DNA of 5,642 nt from an uncultured Lysobacteraceae bacterium (GTDB lineage: Bacteria; Pseudomonadota; Gammaproteobacteria; Xanthomonadales; Rhodanobacteraceae), in contig CAMLSI010000354.1 in assembly GCA_946482585.1 (NCBI GenBank), forward strand, positions 1 through 5,642. The letters are read 5' to 3'. The notes beneath the pieces are model-generated. The model did not search any database. It worked only from the letters and a program-made list of their open reading frames with translations, and had not been told where the DNA came from. Positions 1 to 5,642 of this stretch are shown one piece after another (the stretch's first letter is position 1; each line of letters begins with the position of its first letter). The position numbers and the translations under genes are program-made.

Positions 1-519
<519 letters not shown>

Positions 520-1806
520 TCAGGGACGTGCAAACGCGCGCATCGCATCGACGAGGCGCCAGGCGTCCTCGAAGCGGTTGTACAGCGCGGTCGGCGCGAC
601 GCGGATCACGTCGGGTTCGCGCCAGTCGCCGACGATGCCTCGCGCGGCCAGGTGATCGAACAGCTCGCGCCCGGCTTCGCGCGGTCCCTTGACGCGCAGG
701 CTCAGCTGACTGCCGCGGCGCGGCGGTTCGGCCGGCGTCAGCACGTCGATGAGCTGCGGTACTTCGTGTTCGATCAGCGTGGCGAGATAGGCCGTGAGCC
801 GCAGCGATTTCTCGCGCAGGCGCGCGACGCCGGCGCGATGGAAGATCTCGAGCGACACGCGCAGCGGCGCGAGCGCGAGGATCGGCGGATTCGACAGCTG
901 CCAGCCGTCCGCGCCCGGCGTCGGACGGAATTCCGGCCCCATCCGGAAACGCGTGGCCTGGTCGTGGCCCCACCAGCCCGCGAAACGCGGGCGCTGTTCG
1001 CTGTGCGCATGGCGTGCGTGCACGAAACAGCCGGCGACGGCGCCCGGGCCGGAATTCACGTACTTGTAATGGCACCAGACCGCGAAATCGCAGCCGCTGT
1101 CATGCAGATTCACCGGCACGTTGCCGACCGCGTGGGCGAGGTCGAAACCGACCAGGCAGCCCTTCGCATGCGCGAGCCGTACGATCGCGGCCAGGTCGAA
1201 CACCTGGCCCGTGAGGTATTGCACGCCGGGCAGCAGCACGAGCGCGATGCGCTCGCCGTGCTCGTGCAGTGCGCGTTCGATCGCCGCGAGCGAGATCGTG
1301 CCGTTGGTTTCGTCGCCATCGAGTTCGATCAGCGCGCGGTCCGGATCGAAGCCGTGGAAACGCACCTGCGATTCGAGCGCATAGCGGTCCGACGGAAACG
1401 CGCGCTTCTCGAGCAGGATCGCGTTGCGCTGCGCCGTCGGCCGGTAGAAGCTGACCATCATCAGATGCAGGTTGACGCTCAGCGAATTCATCGCGACGAC
1501 TTCACCCGGTTCCGCGCCCACGAGTTCGGCCAGATGCTCGCGCACGAAGCTGTGGTACGGCATCCACGGATGGCGGCCGCGGAAATGCGCCTCGACCGCG
1601 AGCGCGCTCCAGTCGTCGAGTTCGTCGGCGATGGCCTGCCGCGTCGCGCGCGGCATCAGCCCCAGCGAATTGCCGCAGAGGTAGATCTGCTCGCCGGTCT
1701 CGTGCGGCGGGATGCAGAATTCGCCGCGGAACGCGGCGAGCGCATCGGCGCGATCCTGCGCCTGGGCCCAGTCCAGGCCGGCCCGGAAATCCGTCGCTGC
1801 AGTCAT
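520..1806 (-). CDS. kynU: Kynureninase
   Basis: This PLP-dependent hydrolase splits 3-hydroxykynurenine (or kynurenine) into 3-hydroxyanthranilate (or anthranilate) plus alanine. The 428-residue product is of normal family length. Visible motifs in order are YLCGNSLGL (42-50), the PLP-aspartate region GFDLAHAVGN (220-229), the Schiff-base lysine Lys248 in WCHYKYVNSGPG, GWWGH (277-281), SNPPIL (305-310), and the C-terminal IRVAPTALYN (401-410), whose Arg402 is the likely substrate-carboxylate ligand. The pairing with kmo and HAAO suggests 3-hydroxykynurenine is the physiological substrate; this is inferred from context. The ATG at 1806-1804 lies 7 nt after the upstream stop codon, and a weak Shine-Dalgarno (GAAGTGA, 1820-1814) overlaps that stop, so translation is probably coupled. 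The product should be a cytosolic dimer, as in the family. Confidence 0.97.
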   Translation of the reverse strand: MTAATDFRAGLDWAQAQDRADALAAFRGEFCIPPHETGEQIYLCGNSLGLMPRATRQAIADELDDWSALAVEAHFRGRHPWMPYHSFVREHLAELVGAEPGEVVAMNSLSVNLHLMMVSFYRPTAQRNAILLEKRAFPSDRYALESQVRFHGFDPDRALIELDGDETNGTISLAAIERALHEHGERIALVLLPGVQYLTGQVFDLAAIVRLAHAKGCLVGFDLAHAVGNVPVNLHDSGCDFAVWCHYKYVNSGPGAVAGCFVHARHAHSEQRPRFAGWWGHDQATRFRMGPEFRPTPGADGWQLSNPPILALAPLRVSLEIFHRAGVARLREKSLRLTAYLATLIEHEVPQLIDVLTPAEPPRRGSQLSLRVKGPREAGRELFDHLAARGIVGDWREPDVIRVAPTALYNRFEDAWRLVDAMRAFARP

Positions 1807-1813
1807 CGGCGGC

Positions 1814-2344
1814 TCACTTCTGCAGCGATGCGGCGATCTGGTCGCAGCCCTGGTCGAATGCGGTGATCCAGGCCGGGCTGGTGCCCTTCAGCACCGGATG
1901 CACGCAGCGCAGCTGCACGGCGATGCCGTTCTTGTAGAAATAGCTTTCGCGATATTTGTAGCGTGCCTTCTGATTGAGGCCGCTGTAGCGCAGACTGCTG
2001 CCGTCGCCGGCGGTCTCGCTCTCGTAGCCCGGCGTCTGCCGCGCTTTGTCCAGCGACTGGTTGACGAAGGTCTGGAACGCCTGCGCGTCGTCGAGCTTGC
2101 GCGTCGTCACGGTCACGCGCGTGGCTTCGCCGGTGCCGGTGTCGGCCGGATCCTTGACCTGGAATGCGACGACCTGCGGATTGCCTTCGCTCATCTGCAT
2201 GATCACGGGCCAGTCGGACGGCGCGCTGAAGGCGATCGTACCGTCGTTGAGTGTGTAGTCGGCCGCGCCGGCGGTGCCGGATGTGCCGGTCAGCAGCGCG
2301 GCGAGCAGGGCGGCGGACGGGATGGAAAAACGGCGAGCGGTCAT
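1814..2344 (-). CDS. Small exported protein of unknown function inside the kynurenine operon
   Basis: I do not recognise a named family. The 176-residue product begins with a clear Sec signal peptide: basic MTARR, a hydrophobic core at about 9-20, and a likely cleavage after AGA or AA near residues 27-28. The mature part begins with a short beta-rich stretch (TIAFSAPSDW, 37-46), runs through VTVTTRK and YKYRESYFYKNGIAVQL, and ends in a helix (TAFDQGCDQIAASL). The two cysteines, 147 and 167, could form a disulfide. The 'F-x-x-P-x-x-W' opening and mixed alpha/beta pattern recall PsbP/Mog1-like proteins, but this is a weak resemblance. The start is set at 2344 because its ATG overlaps the ACMSD stop as ATGA and has GGAGG 4 nt upstream; an in-frame ATG at 2395 would add 17 residues ahead of the signal peptide and is less likely. 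A periplasmic protein among cytosolic catabolic enzymes is odd. Confidence 0.85.
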   Translation of the reverse strand: MTARRFSIPSAALLAALLTGTSGTAGAADYTLNDGTIAFSAPSDWPVIMQMSEGNPQVVAFQVKDPADTGTGEATRVTVTTRKLDDAQAFQTFVNQSLDKARQTPGYESETAGDGSSLRYSGLNQKARYKYRESYFYKNGIAVQLRCVHPVLKGTSPAWITAFDQGCDQIAASLQK

Positions 2345-3369
2345 TGCGCCTCCGGTGCAGGGGTCGAGAAACGCGCCGCAGGCAGATCCAGCCATTGCAG
2401 CGCAGTGCCGTGATAGAGCCGTGCCGCCGCCGTGTCGTCGAGCTTCAGCGCGGCGATGCCGCTGCCGGGCTCCTGTTCGCCGAGCGGGAACGGATAGTCG
2501 GTGCCGAGCATGACGCGGTCGATGCCGGCCACGTCGACGAGATAACGCAGCGCCTGCGGATCGTGCACGCAGGAATCGAAGAACAGGCGGTCGAAATACT
2601 CGCGCGGGCTGCGCGCGTTGTCGGTCGCGACGAGGTCGGGACGCATGCGGAAACCGTGCTCGATGCGGCCGATCGTGTACGGGAACGAGCCGCCGCCGTG
2701 GGCGAGGCAGACGCGCAGTTCGGGCAGGCGTTCGAGCACGCCGCCGAGGATCAGGCAGCAGGCCGCGCGCGATTGCTCGGCCGGCATGCCGACCAGCCAG
2801 GGCAGCCAGTATTTCGGCATGGTCTCGCGGCCCATCATGTCCCAGGGGTGCACGAGGATCGCGGCGCCGAGATCGGCAGCGGCCTCGAAGAACGGGAACA
2901 GTTCGGGCGCGTCGAGATTCCAGTTTTCCACATGGGAACCGATCTGCACGCCGCTGAGGCCGAGCTGTTCCACGCAGCGCTGCAACTCCTGGATCGCGAG
3001 CGTCGGCGACTGGAGCGGCACCGTGCCGATGCCGGCGTAGTGACGCGGATGGTCGCGGCAGATCGCCGCGGTGTGGTCGTTCAGATGACGATGCAGTTCC
3101 AGCGCCTGGCTCGCCTTGGCCCAGTACGAGAACAGCACCGGCACGGTGGAGATCACCTGCACCTGCACGCCGAACCTGGCGTAGTCGGCGATGCGCAGTT
3201 CCGGGTCCCAGGTATTGGGCCAGATCTCGCGGAAGAACTTGCCGTCCTTGTAGATGCGGTGGCGGTCGTCGGTATGCACGATGACCGGAAAGCGGTCGTC
3301 GCCGTATTTTTCGGCGAGATTCGGCCAGTCGCGCGGCAGGATGTGGGCGTGGGTATCGATCTTCAGCAT
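2341..3369 (-). CDS. 2-amino-3-carboxymuconate-6-semialdehyde decarboxylase (ACMSD)
   Basis: ACMSD is a zinc-dependent amidohydrolase-superfamily decarboxylase. It converts ACMS, the HAAO product, to 2-aminomuconate semialdehyde and so competes with spontaneous cyclisation of ACMS to quinolinate. At 342 residues it is of family length. The metal ligands are all visible: His7 and His9 in DTHAHILP, His174 in LVHPWDMMG, and Asp291 in MLGTDYPFP; His224 in LAHGGGSFP matches the catalytic histidine. Arg47 (FFREIW) and Arg235 (TIGRIEHG) fit the substrate-carboxylate arginines described for the Pseudomonas enzyme, by position. The ATG at 3369 places DTHAHI next to the N-terminus as is usual; no good Shine-Dalgarno precedes it. 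HAAO ends 43 nt upstream, and the stop overlaps the next start as ATGA. The symbols nbaD and amnD are used for homologues in degradative clusters. Confidence 0.95.
   Translation of the reverse strand: MLKIDTHAHILPRDWPNLAEKYGDDRFPVIVHTDDRHRIYKDGKFFREIWPNTWDPELRIADYARFGVQVQVISTVPVLFSYWAKASQALELHRHLNDHTAAICRDHPRHYAGIGTVPLQSPTLAIQELQRCVEQLGLSGVQIGSHVENWNLDAPELFPFFEAAADLGAAILVHPWDMMGRETMPKYWLPWLVGMPAEQSRAACCLILGGVLERLPELRVCLAHGGGSFPYTIGRIEHGFRMRPDLVATDNARSPREYFDRLFFDSCVHDPQALRYLVDVAGIDRVMLGTDYPFPLGEQEPGSGIAALKLDDTAAARLYHGTALQWLDLPAARFSTPAPEAQ
2349..2353 (-). promoter_or_regulatory. Ribosome binding site GGAGG of the exported protein
   Basis: On the minus strand GGAGG lies 4 nt before the ATG at 2344, inside the last codons of ACMSD. 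It is the best Shine-Dalgarno in the operon and decides the start in favour of the ATGA overlap over the in-frame ATG at 2395. Confidence 0.75.
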
Positions 3370-3412
3370 GGTCGGCGAGTGTAAGGCACGGCGACGCGCG
3401 CGGCGATCTCGC

Positions 3413-3934
3413 TCAGCCGTAGCGCGCCGGCGCCGGATTCAGGTGGCCGCAGCCCTTGCAGGTGCGCGCCGCGGTCGACCCGTAGAAGCGGTCGAATACC
3501 GGCGGAAAGTCGGATTCGACGCTCTGCAGGGTGAAGAACTCCTCGTAGAGCTTGTTGTTGCAGCGCTCGCAGAACCAGACCAGGCCGTCCTGCTCGTGCG
3601 GCAGGCGCTTGCGTTCGACGACGAGGCCGATCGAATCGGCCATGCGCTGTGGCGAGTGCGGCACGCGCGGCGGCAGATAGAACACCTCGCCCGCGCGGAT
3701 GGGAATGTCGCGCGGCTGGCCGTCTTCCTGGATGCGCAGCACCATCTCGCCTTCGAGCTGATAGAAGAACTCCGGACCTTCGTCGACGTGATAGTCGGTG
3801 CGCTGGTTCGGCCCGCCGACGACCATGACGATGAAGTCGCCGTCATAGATGCATTTGTTCGCGACGGGCGGTTTGAGCAGATGGCGGTTCTCGGCGATCC
3901 AGCGCTGAAAGTCCAGAGGCGGGGCGAGCGGCAT
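3413..3934 (-). CDS. nbaC: 3-Hydroxyanthranilate 3,4-dioxygenase
   Basis: HAAO is a non-haem Fe(II) extradiol dioxygenase of the cupin fold that opens 3-hydroxyanthranilate to ACMS. The 173-residue product has bacterial-type length. The iron ligands are His49 and Glu55 ([14 protein letters not shown]) and His93 (RVPHSPQR). The substrate-contact residues known from the Cupriavidus enzyme are also placed: Arg45, Arg97 and Glu107. The C-terminal rubredoxin-like iron site, typical of bacterial HAAO, is complete, with Cys122, Cys125, Cys159 and Cys162 as two CxxC pairs. The ATG at 3934 gives the usual N-terminus ([18 protein letters not shown]); the frame stays open upstream to 4135, but that extension is arginine-rich and overlaps the divergent gene. 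It is the first gene of the minus-strand operon. The Shine-Dalgarno is poor (GGAT about 9 nt upstream). An inverted repeat lies just before the start. Confidence 0.96.
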   Translation of the reverse strand: MPLAPPLDFQRWIAENRHLLKPPVANKCIYDGDFIVMVVGGPNQRTDYHVDEGPEFFYQLEGEMVLRIQEDGQPRDIPIRAGEVFYLPPRVPHSPQRMADSIGLVVERKRLPHEQDGLVWFCERCNNKLYEEFFTLQSVESDFPPVFDRFYGSTAARTCKGCGHLNPAPARYG

Positions 3935-3944
3935 GGGCGGTATC

Positions 3945-3975
3945 CGGCGGGCTGACGCGCCAGTGTAGCCCGCCG
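3945..3975. repeat. Perfect 9-bp inverted repeat upstream of the HAAO start
   Basis: CGGCGGGCT (3945-3953) and AGCCCGCCG (3967-3975) are perfect reverse complements around a 13-nt spacer. The element lies 10 nt upstream of the HAAO start codon, in the 118-nt divergent region. On the minus strand a TACACT hexamer (3967-3962), four of six matches to a sigma70 -10 box, overlaps its inner edge, but I see no matching -35. It could be an operator for the operon or a stem-loop in the mRNA leader near the start codon. In a GC-rich genome some inverted repeats arise by chance. Confidence 0.5.
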
Positions 3976-4041
3976 ACACGGCTTGCCGGAGTGCTGGACG
4001 GCCATGCGCGGCACCGCGATCATTCCGCAGCCTGTCTCGAC

Positions 4042-4047
4042 AAGGAG
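4042..4047 (+). promoter_or_regulatory. Ribosome binding site AAGGAG before the GTG start
   Basis: AAGGAG lies 5 nt before the GTG at 4053. It supports GTG initiation of the plus-strand gene; the next downstream start candidates lie inside its signal peptide. Confidence 0.8.
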
Positions 4048-4052
4048 TCGCC

Positions 4053-4664
4053 GTGACCGCTGTGTTCCGTTCCCGCCGCATCGCCGTGGCGCTCGCGACC
4101 GTTCTCTGCGCGACGGCCGCGACCGTCGCGGCCAAGGACTATCCCGCGGACAGCGGCTGGTCGACGTTCTGGGGGGCGTTCGTCGACGAGATCGTCGGGC
4201 CGCCCGGCGCCGAGGCGGTGAAGCCGCGGGAACGGTTCGACGAGGCCGGCATCGCGTTCGACTATCCGGCCGTGCTGCGCGTCCACTACGACGCCGAGGA
4301 CAGGCAGTGGCGACTCTGGCGCGGCGACTTCGAGCTCGAAGTCCATGTCGGCACCTACGGCGAAGGTCACGCGCAACGCCTGCTCGAGATGATGGGCGGC
4401 ATCCTGCATGACGGCGATGCGCCGGCGCCCGCGCCCGAAAGCGTGCCGGCACTGTCGCTTTGCGGTCGGGATGCGCCCGGCTGGCGCACGCGCCTGACCT
4501 TCATCGGCGAGCCGCACGAATACCTCATCTACACCCTGCAGCTCGGCGACACCGATGCGCGCCTGTTCGTCTTCGACGACCTGCTCGTCGCCGGCAAGCC
4601 GTCGCTGCTGCGCGAGGCGACGCTGAAGGCGTTGAGCGAGAGCTTGCGCTGCACGGCGTCGTGA
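4053..4664 (+). CDS. Small exported protein of unknown function, divergent from the kynurenine operon
   Basis: I do not recognise a named family. The 203-residue product starts with a Sec signal peptide: basic FRSRR, a hydrophobic core at about 10-24, and probable cleavage after AA at 26-27. The mature domain runs from a short region around [18 protein letters not shown] to [14 protein letters not shown] (67-80), then a charged beta segment ([13 protein letters not shown], 88-100), a helix ([12 protein letters not shown]), a proline/alanine linker at 123-133, further strands, and a C-terminal helix. Cys137 and Cys200 could pair. The 'IAFDYP' opening followed by strands and a closing helix loosely recalls PsbP/Mog1-like domains and the exported protein at 1814-2344; this is inference. 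The GTG start has AAGGAG 5 nt upstream. It is divergent from HAAO with 118 nt between the starts, so the two transcripts could share a control region. No terminator with a T-run follows closely. Confidence 0.85.
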   Translation: MTAVFRSRRIAVALATVLCATAATVAAKDYPADSGWSTFWGAFVDEIVGPPGAEAVKPRERFDEAGIAFDYPAVLRVHYDAEDRQWRLWRGDFELEVHVGTYGEGHAQRLLEMMGGILHDGDAPAPAPESVPALSLCGRDAPGWRTRLTFIGEPHEYLIYTLQLGDTDARLFVFDDLLVAGKPSLLREATLKALSESLRCTAS

Positions 4665-4791
4665 CTGTCGCGGCGCGGGAGACGGGCTGACGATCGACTA
4701 TGCGGCGACGTCTTCATGTCGTCGTGCGTCTGTGGTTCGATCGATGGTTCGGCACTGCAAGGTGGGTGTCGATCACGTGTGCTTTTTTTGA

Positions 4792-4817
4792 ACGCTTCGC
4801 CGGCTGCGGCGAGGCGT
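4792..4817. repeat. 11-bp hairpin with 4-nt loop
   Basis: ACGCTTCGCCG (4792-4802) pairs with CGGCGAGGCGT (4807-4817) around the loop GCTG; the one imperfect pair is T4796 with G4813, a wobble if the plus strand is transcribed. A T7 tract sits 2 nt outside the 5' arm (4783-4789). On a minus-strand transcript that tract is an A-run, and on a plus-strand transcript it precedes the stem, so this is not a standard intrinsic terminator in either direction. It may still act as a 3'-end stabiliser or factor-dependent stop for the gene ending at 4664, or be a remnant repetitive palindrome. Confidence 0.6.
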
Positions 4818-4835
4818 CGTCATTTCAGGGGCTCC

Positions 4836-5082
4836 CTGATTCGTCTCGTAGTCGCCGCTTTGCTCGGCGCGGCTGTGCTGTTGCCGTCACCCGTATCCGC
4901 CGGTCCATCCCCCCTCAAGCGATACCACTTGAAAATAGAGACTGACGCTGCAGCCTTCGGCATGGTGCCAGTTCCGCGCCGGCGGCGTCGGTACGGCCGG
5001 GCTGCTGTCGTTCAGCACCGGCAACACCTGCACCATGGCGCTGTCGCCGTTTCCGCCGGGGTGCGGCAATCCGGCGAATTGA
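4836..5082 (+). pseudogene. Possible frameshifted small secreted-protein gene
   Basis: In one plus frame, codons from about 4836 read LIRLVVAALLGAAVLLPSPVSA, shown here as a signal-peptide-like segment with a basic start, a hydrophobic core and an A-x-A-like end, then continue as GPSPLKRYHLKIETD. After about 4940 the coding-like frame moves by one base: from the codon after TAG (4936-4938) to TGA (5080-5082), the other frame reads through SAWCQFRAGG and TGNTCTMALS to PGCGNPAN, with three cysteines and strongly G/C-ending codons. Joining the two needs a single +1 shift. No ATG, GTG or TTG stands at the natural start of the signal peptide: the closest is CTG at 4836 with AGGGG 4 nt upstream, while the frame's ATG at 4716 would give an unusually long leader. 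A decayed gene, a sequencing indel or chance are all possible. Confidence 0.3.
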
Positions 5083-5121
5083 GCGGCGCCGTGATGCGAG
5101 ATCGCGAGACGGCTGTCGCGC

Positions 5122-5589
5122 TCACCTCACGCGATTGTGGCTGCCGTCATCGACGAGTTGGGGCGTGTTGCTGGTGTTGACCGTGTTGTTCTTGCCGCGG
5201 AAATGCACGCGGCCGTATTCCGTGCCGAGCAGCTTGTTGTCGTCGCCGGACACGACCGCTTCGCCGACTTGCGTCATGTTCAGCGTATTGCCCGAACCTT
5301 CGACGGCCAGCGTGCCGGTCTTTTCGTTCAGCACCGTGACGCCGTTGCCGATGACGCGTATGCCCTTCACTTCGTCGACGTTGATCGAGCCGTTCGATCC
5401 GCGGATCGTGACGGTTCCGCAGACTCCGTCCAGCACGATGCTGAAATCGCTGCGTGTGATCAGCACATCCTGGCCATCCGTGCAGGTCGCGCCGCTGGCG
5501 GGATCGGTGAGGACGCCGGCCTGCGCCGGAAGCACGGACAGCGCGAAAGCACCGGAAGCATAGATACCGAACGAGCGGATACGAGTCAT
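5122..5589 (-). CDS. Exported DUF3060-like protein, probable beta-solenoid
   Basis: The 155-residue product has a Sec signal peptide (MTRIRSFG, hydrophobic core, cleavage after AQA at residue 24). Cys36 and Cys57 lie in the first part of the mature chain and probably form a disulfide. From about residue 58 the chain consists of short repeats with a hydrophobic-x-hydrophobic strand, a G-x-x-N turn and another strand: TIRGSNGSINV, IRVIGNGVTV, LAVEGSGNTLNM, AVVSGDDNKLLG, VHFRGKNNTVNT and LVDDGSHNRV. This pattern matches DUF3060 proteins as I know them, whose function is unknown; a beta-helical fold is inferred from the repeats. The start at 5589 places the signal peptide at the N-terminus; an in-frame ATG at 5637 would add a cysteine-containing leader of 16 residues. 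No good Shine-Dalgarno is visible. It converges with the plus-strand locus before it and shows no link to the kynurenine genes. Confidence 0.8.
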   Translation of the reverse strand: MTRIRSFGIYASGAFALSVLPAQAGVLTDPASGATCTDGQDVLITRSDFSIVLDGVCGTVTIRGSNGSINVDEVKGIRVIGNGVTVLNEKTGTLAVEGSGNTLNMTQVGEAVVSGDDNKLLGTEYGRVHFRGKNNTVNTSNTPQLVDDGSHNRVR

Positions 5590-5618
5590 GAGCGTCGCGT
5601 TGCAGGGCAGGGACGCCG

Positions 5619-5624
5619 AGCATA
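5619..5624 (-). promoter_or_regulatory. Candidate -10 box TATGCT of the DUF3060-like gene
   Basis: On the minus strand TATGCT lies about 30 nt before the ATG at 5589 and matches four of six sigma70 -10 positions. The matching -35 would fall at or beyond the window edge, so the promoter cannot be confirmed here. If it is used, transcription would start at about 5612, downstream of the alternative ATG at 5637, supporting the shorter protein. Confidence 0.3.
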
Positions 5625-5642
5625 GGCGTGCCCGCATTTCGC

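Larger units (their letters stand above)
4665..5121. other. 457-nt stretch without an intact gene
   Basis: Between the plus-strand exported-protein gene and the convergent DUF3060-like gene no intact coding region can be supported. The stretch holds a T7 tract (4783-4789), an 11-bp hairpin (4792-4817) and a split signal-peptide/C-terminus reading frame (4836-5082), listed separately. A 5-bp inverted repeat, CGCGA (5103-5107) with TCGCG (5116-5120), lies next to the DUF3060-like stop codon. It has no T-run, so it is at best a weak terminator candidate. I found no tRNA-like or CRISPR-like structure. Confidence 0.6.

Noticed and set aside
3378..3383. TACACT on the minus strand before ACMSD as an internal promoter
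   Set aside because: It would place the transcription start almost at the ACMSD start codon and has no -35 partner; more likely chance.
2251..3384. Plus-strand open frame (377 codons) antisense to ACMSD
   Set aside because: It has the same low-complexity Arg/His/Ala composition, and ACMSD on the other strand has every metal ligand.
3935..4135. N-terminal extension of HAAO upstream of 3934
   Set aside because: The extension is arginine-rich, overlaps the divergent gene and is not part of HAAO proteins; the ATG at 3934 gives the normal N-terminus.
4887..5069. Minus-strand 60-codon open frame in the intergenic stretch
   Set aside because: It has no Shine-Dalgarno, signal or recognisable motif, and lies opposite the more coding-like plus-strand segments.
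5137..5625. Plus-strand open frames antisense to the DUF3060-like gene
   Set aside because: They lack a signal peptide or motif. The minus-strand frame has a signal peptide, repeats and a cysteine pair.

Overview
This 5.6-kb, GC-rich window carries most of a bacterial kynurenine (tryptophan to 3-hydroxyanthranilate) gene cluster on the minus strand, followed by three less familiar loci. The strong G/C bias at third codon positions and the close-packed cluster (HAAO, ACMSD, secreted protein, kynU, kmo) suggest a gammaproteobacterium of the Xanthomonadales type. That placement is inference from composition and gene content; no marker gene is present.

Region 1 (1-3934, minus strand) reads in the order of transcription: 3-hydroxyanthranilate 3,4-dioxygenase (3934-3413), a 43-nt gap, aminocarboxymuconate-semialdehyde decarboxylase (3369-2341), an ATGA overlap, a small exported protein of unknown function (2344-1814), a 7-nt gap, kynureninase (1806-520), a 66-nt gap, and the first 151 codons of kynurenine 3-monooxygenase (453 to the window edge). 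The enzymes act in roughly the reverse of gene order: KMO hydroxylates kynurenine, KynU splits 3-hydroxykynurenine into 3-hydroxyanthranilate and alanine, HAAO opens the ring to 2-amino-3-carboxymuconate semialdehyde (ACMS), and ACMSD decarboxylates it. ACMSD diverts ACMS away from spontaneous closure to quinolinate, so the cluster looks set up for catabolism or for limiting quinolinate, not simply for NAD synthesis. All catalytic and metal-binding residues I could place are present. Tryptophan 2,3-dioxygenase, kynurenine formamidase and the enzymes after ACMSD are not in the window.

Region 2 (3935-4052) is a short divergent intergenic region. It holds a perfect 9-bp inverted repeat just upstream of the HAAO start, the best candidate for an operator or leader hairpin.

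Region 3 (4053-4664, plus strand) encodes a second small exported protein, GTG start with a good Shine-Dalgarno. It shares broad architecture with the exported protein inside the operon: signal peptide, a single domain of about 150-175 residues, and two cysteines in the C-terminal half.

Region 4 (4665-5121) has no intact gene. It holds a T7 tract, an 11-bp hairpin, and a reading frame that looks like a signal peptide followed, after a one-base frame change, by a cysteine-containing C-terminus: probably a decayed or frameshifted small secreted-protein gene.

Region 5 (5122-5589, minus strand) encodes a small exported protein with short G-x-x-N repeats, resembling DUF3060 proteins and probably folding as a beta-solenoid.
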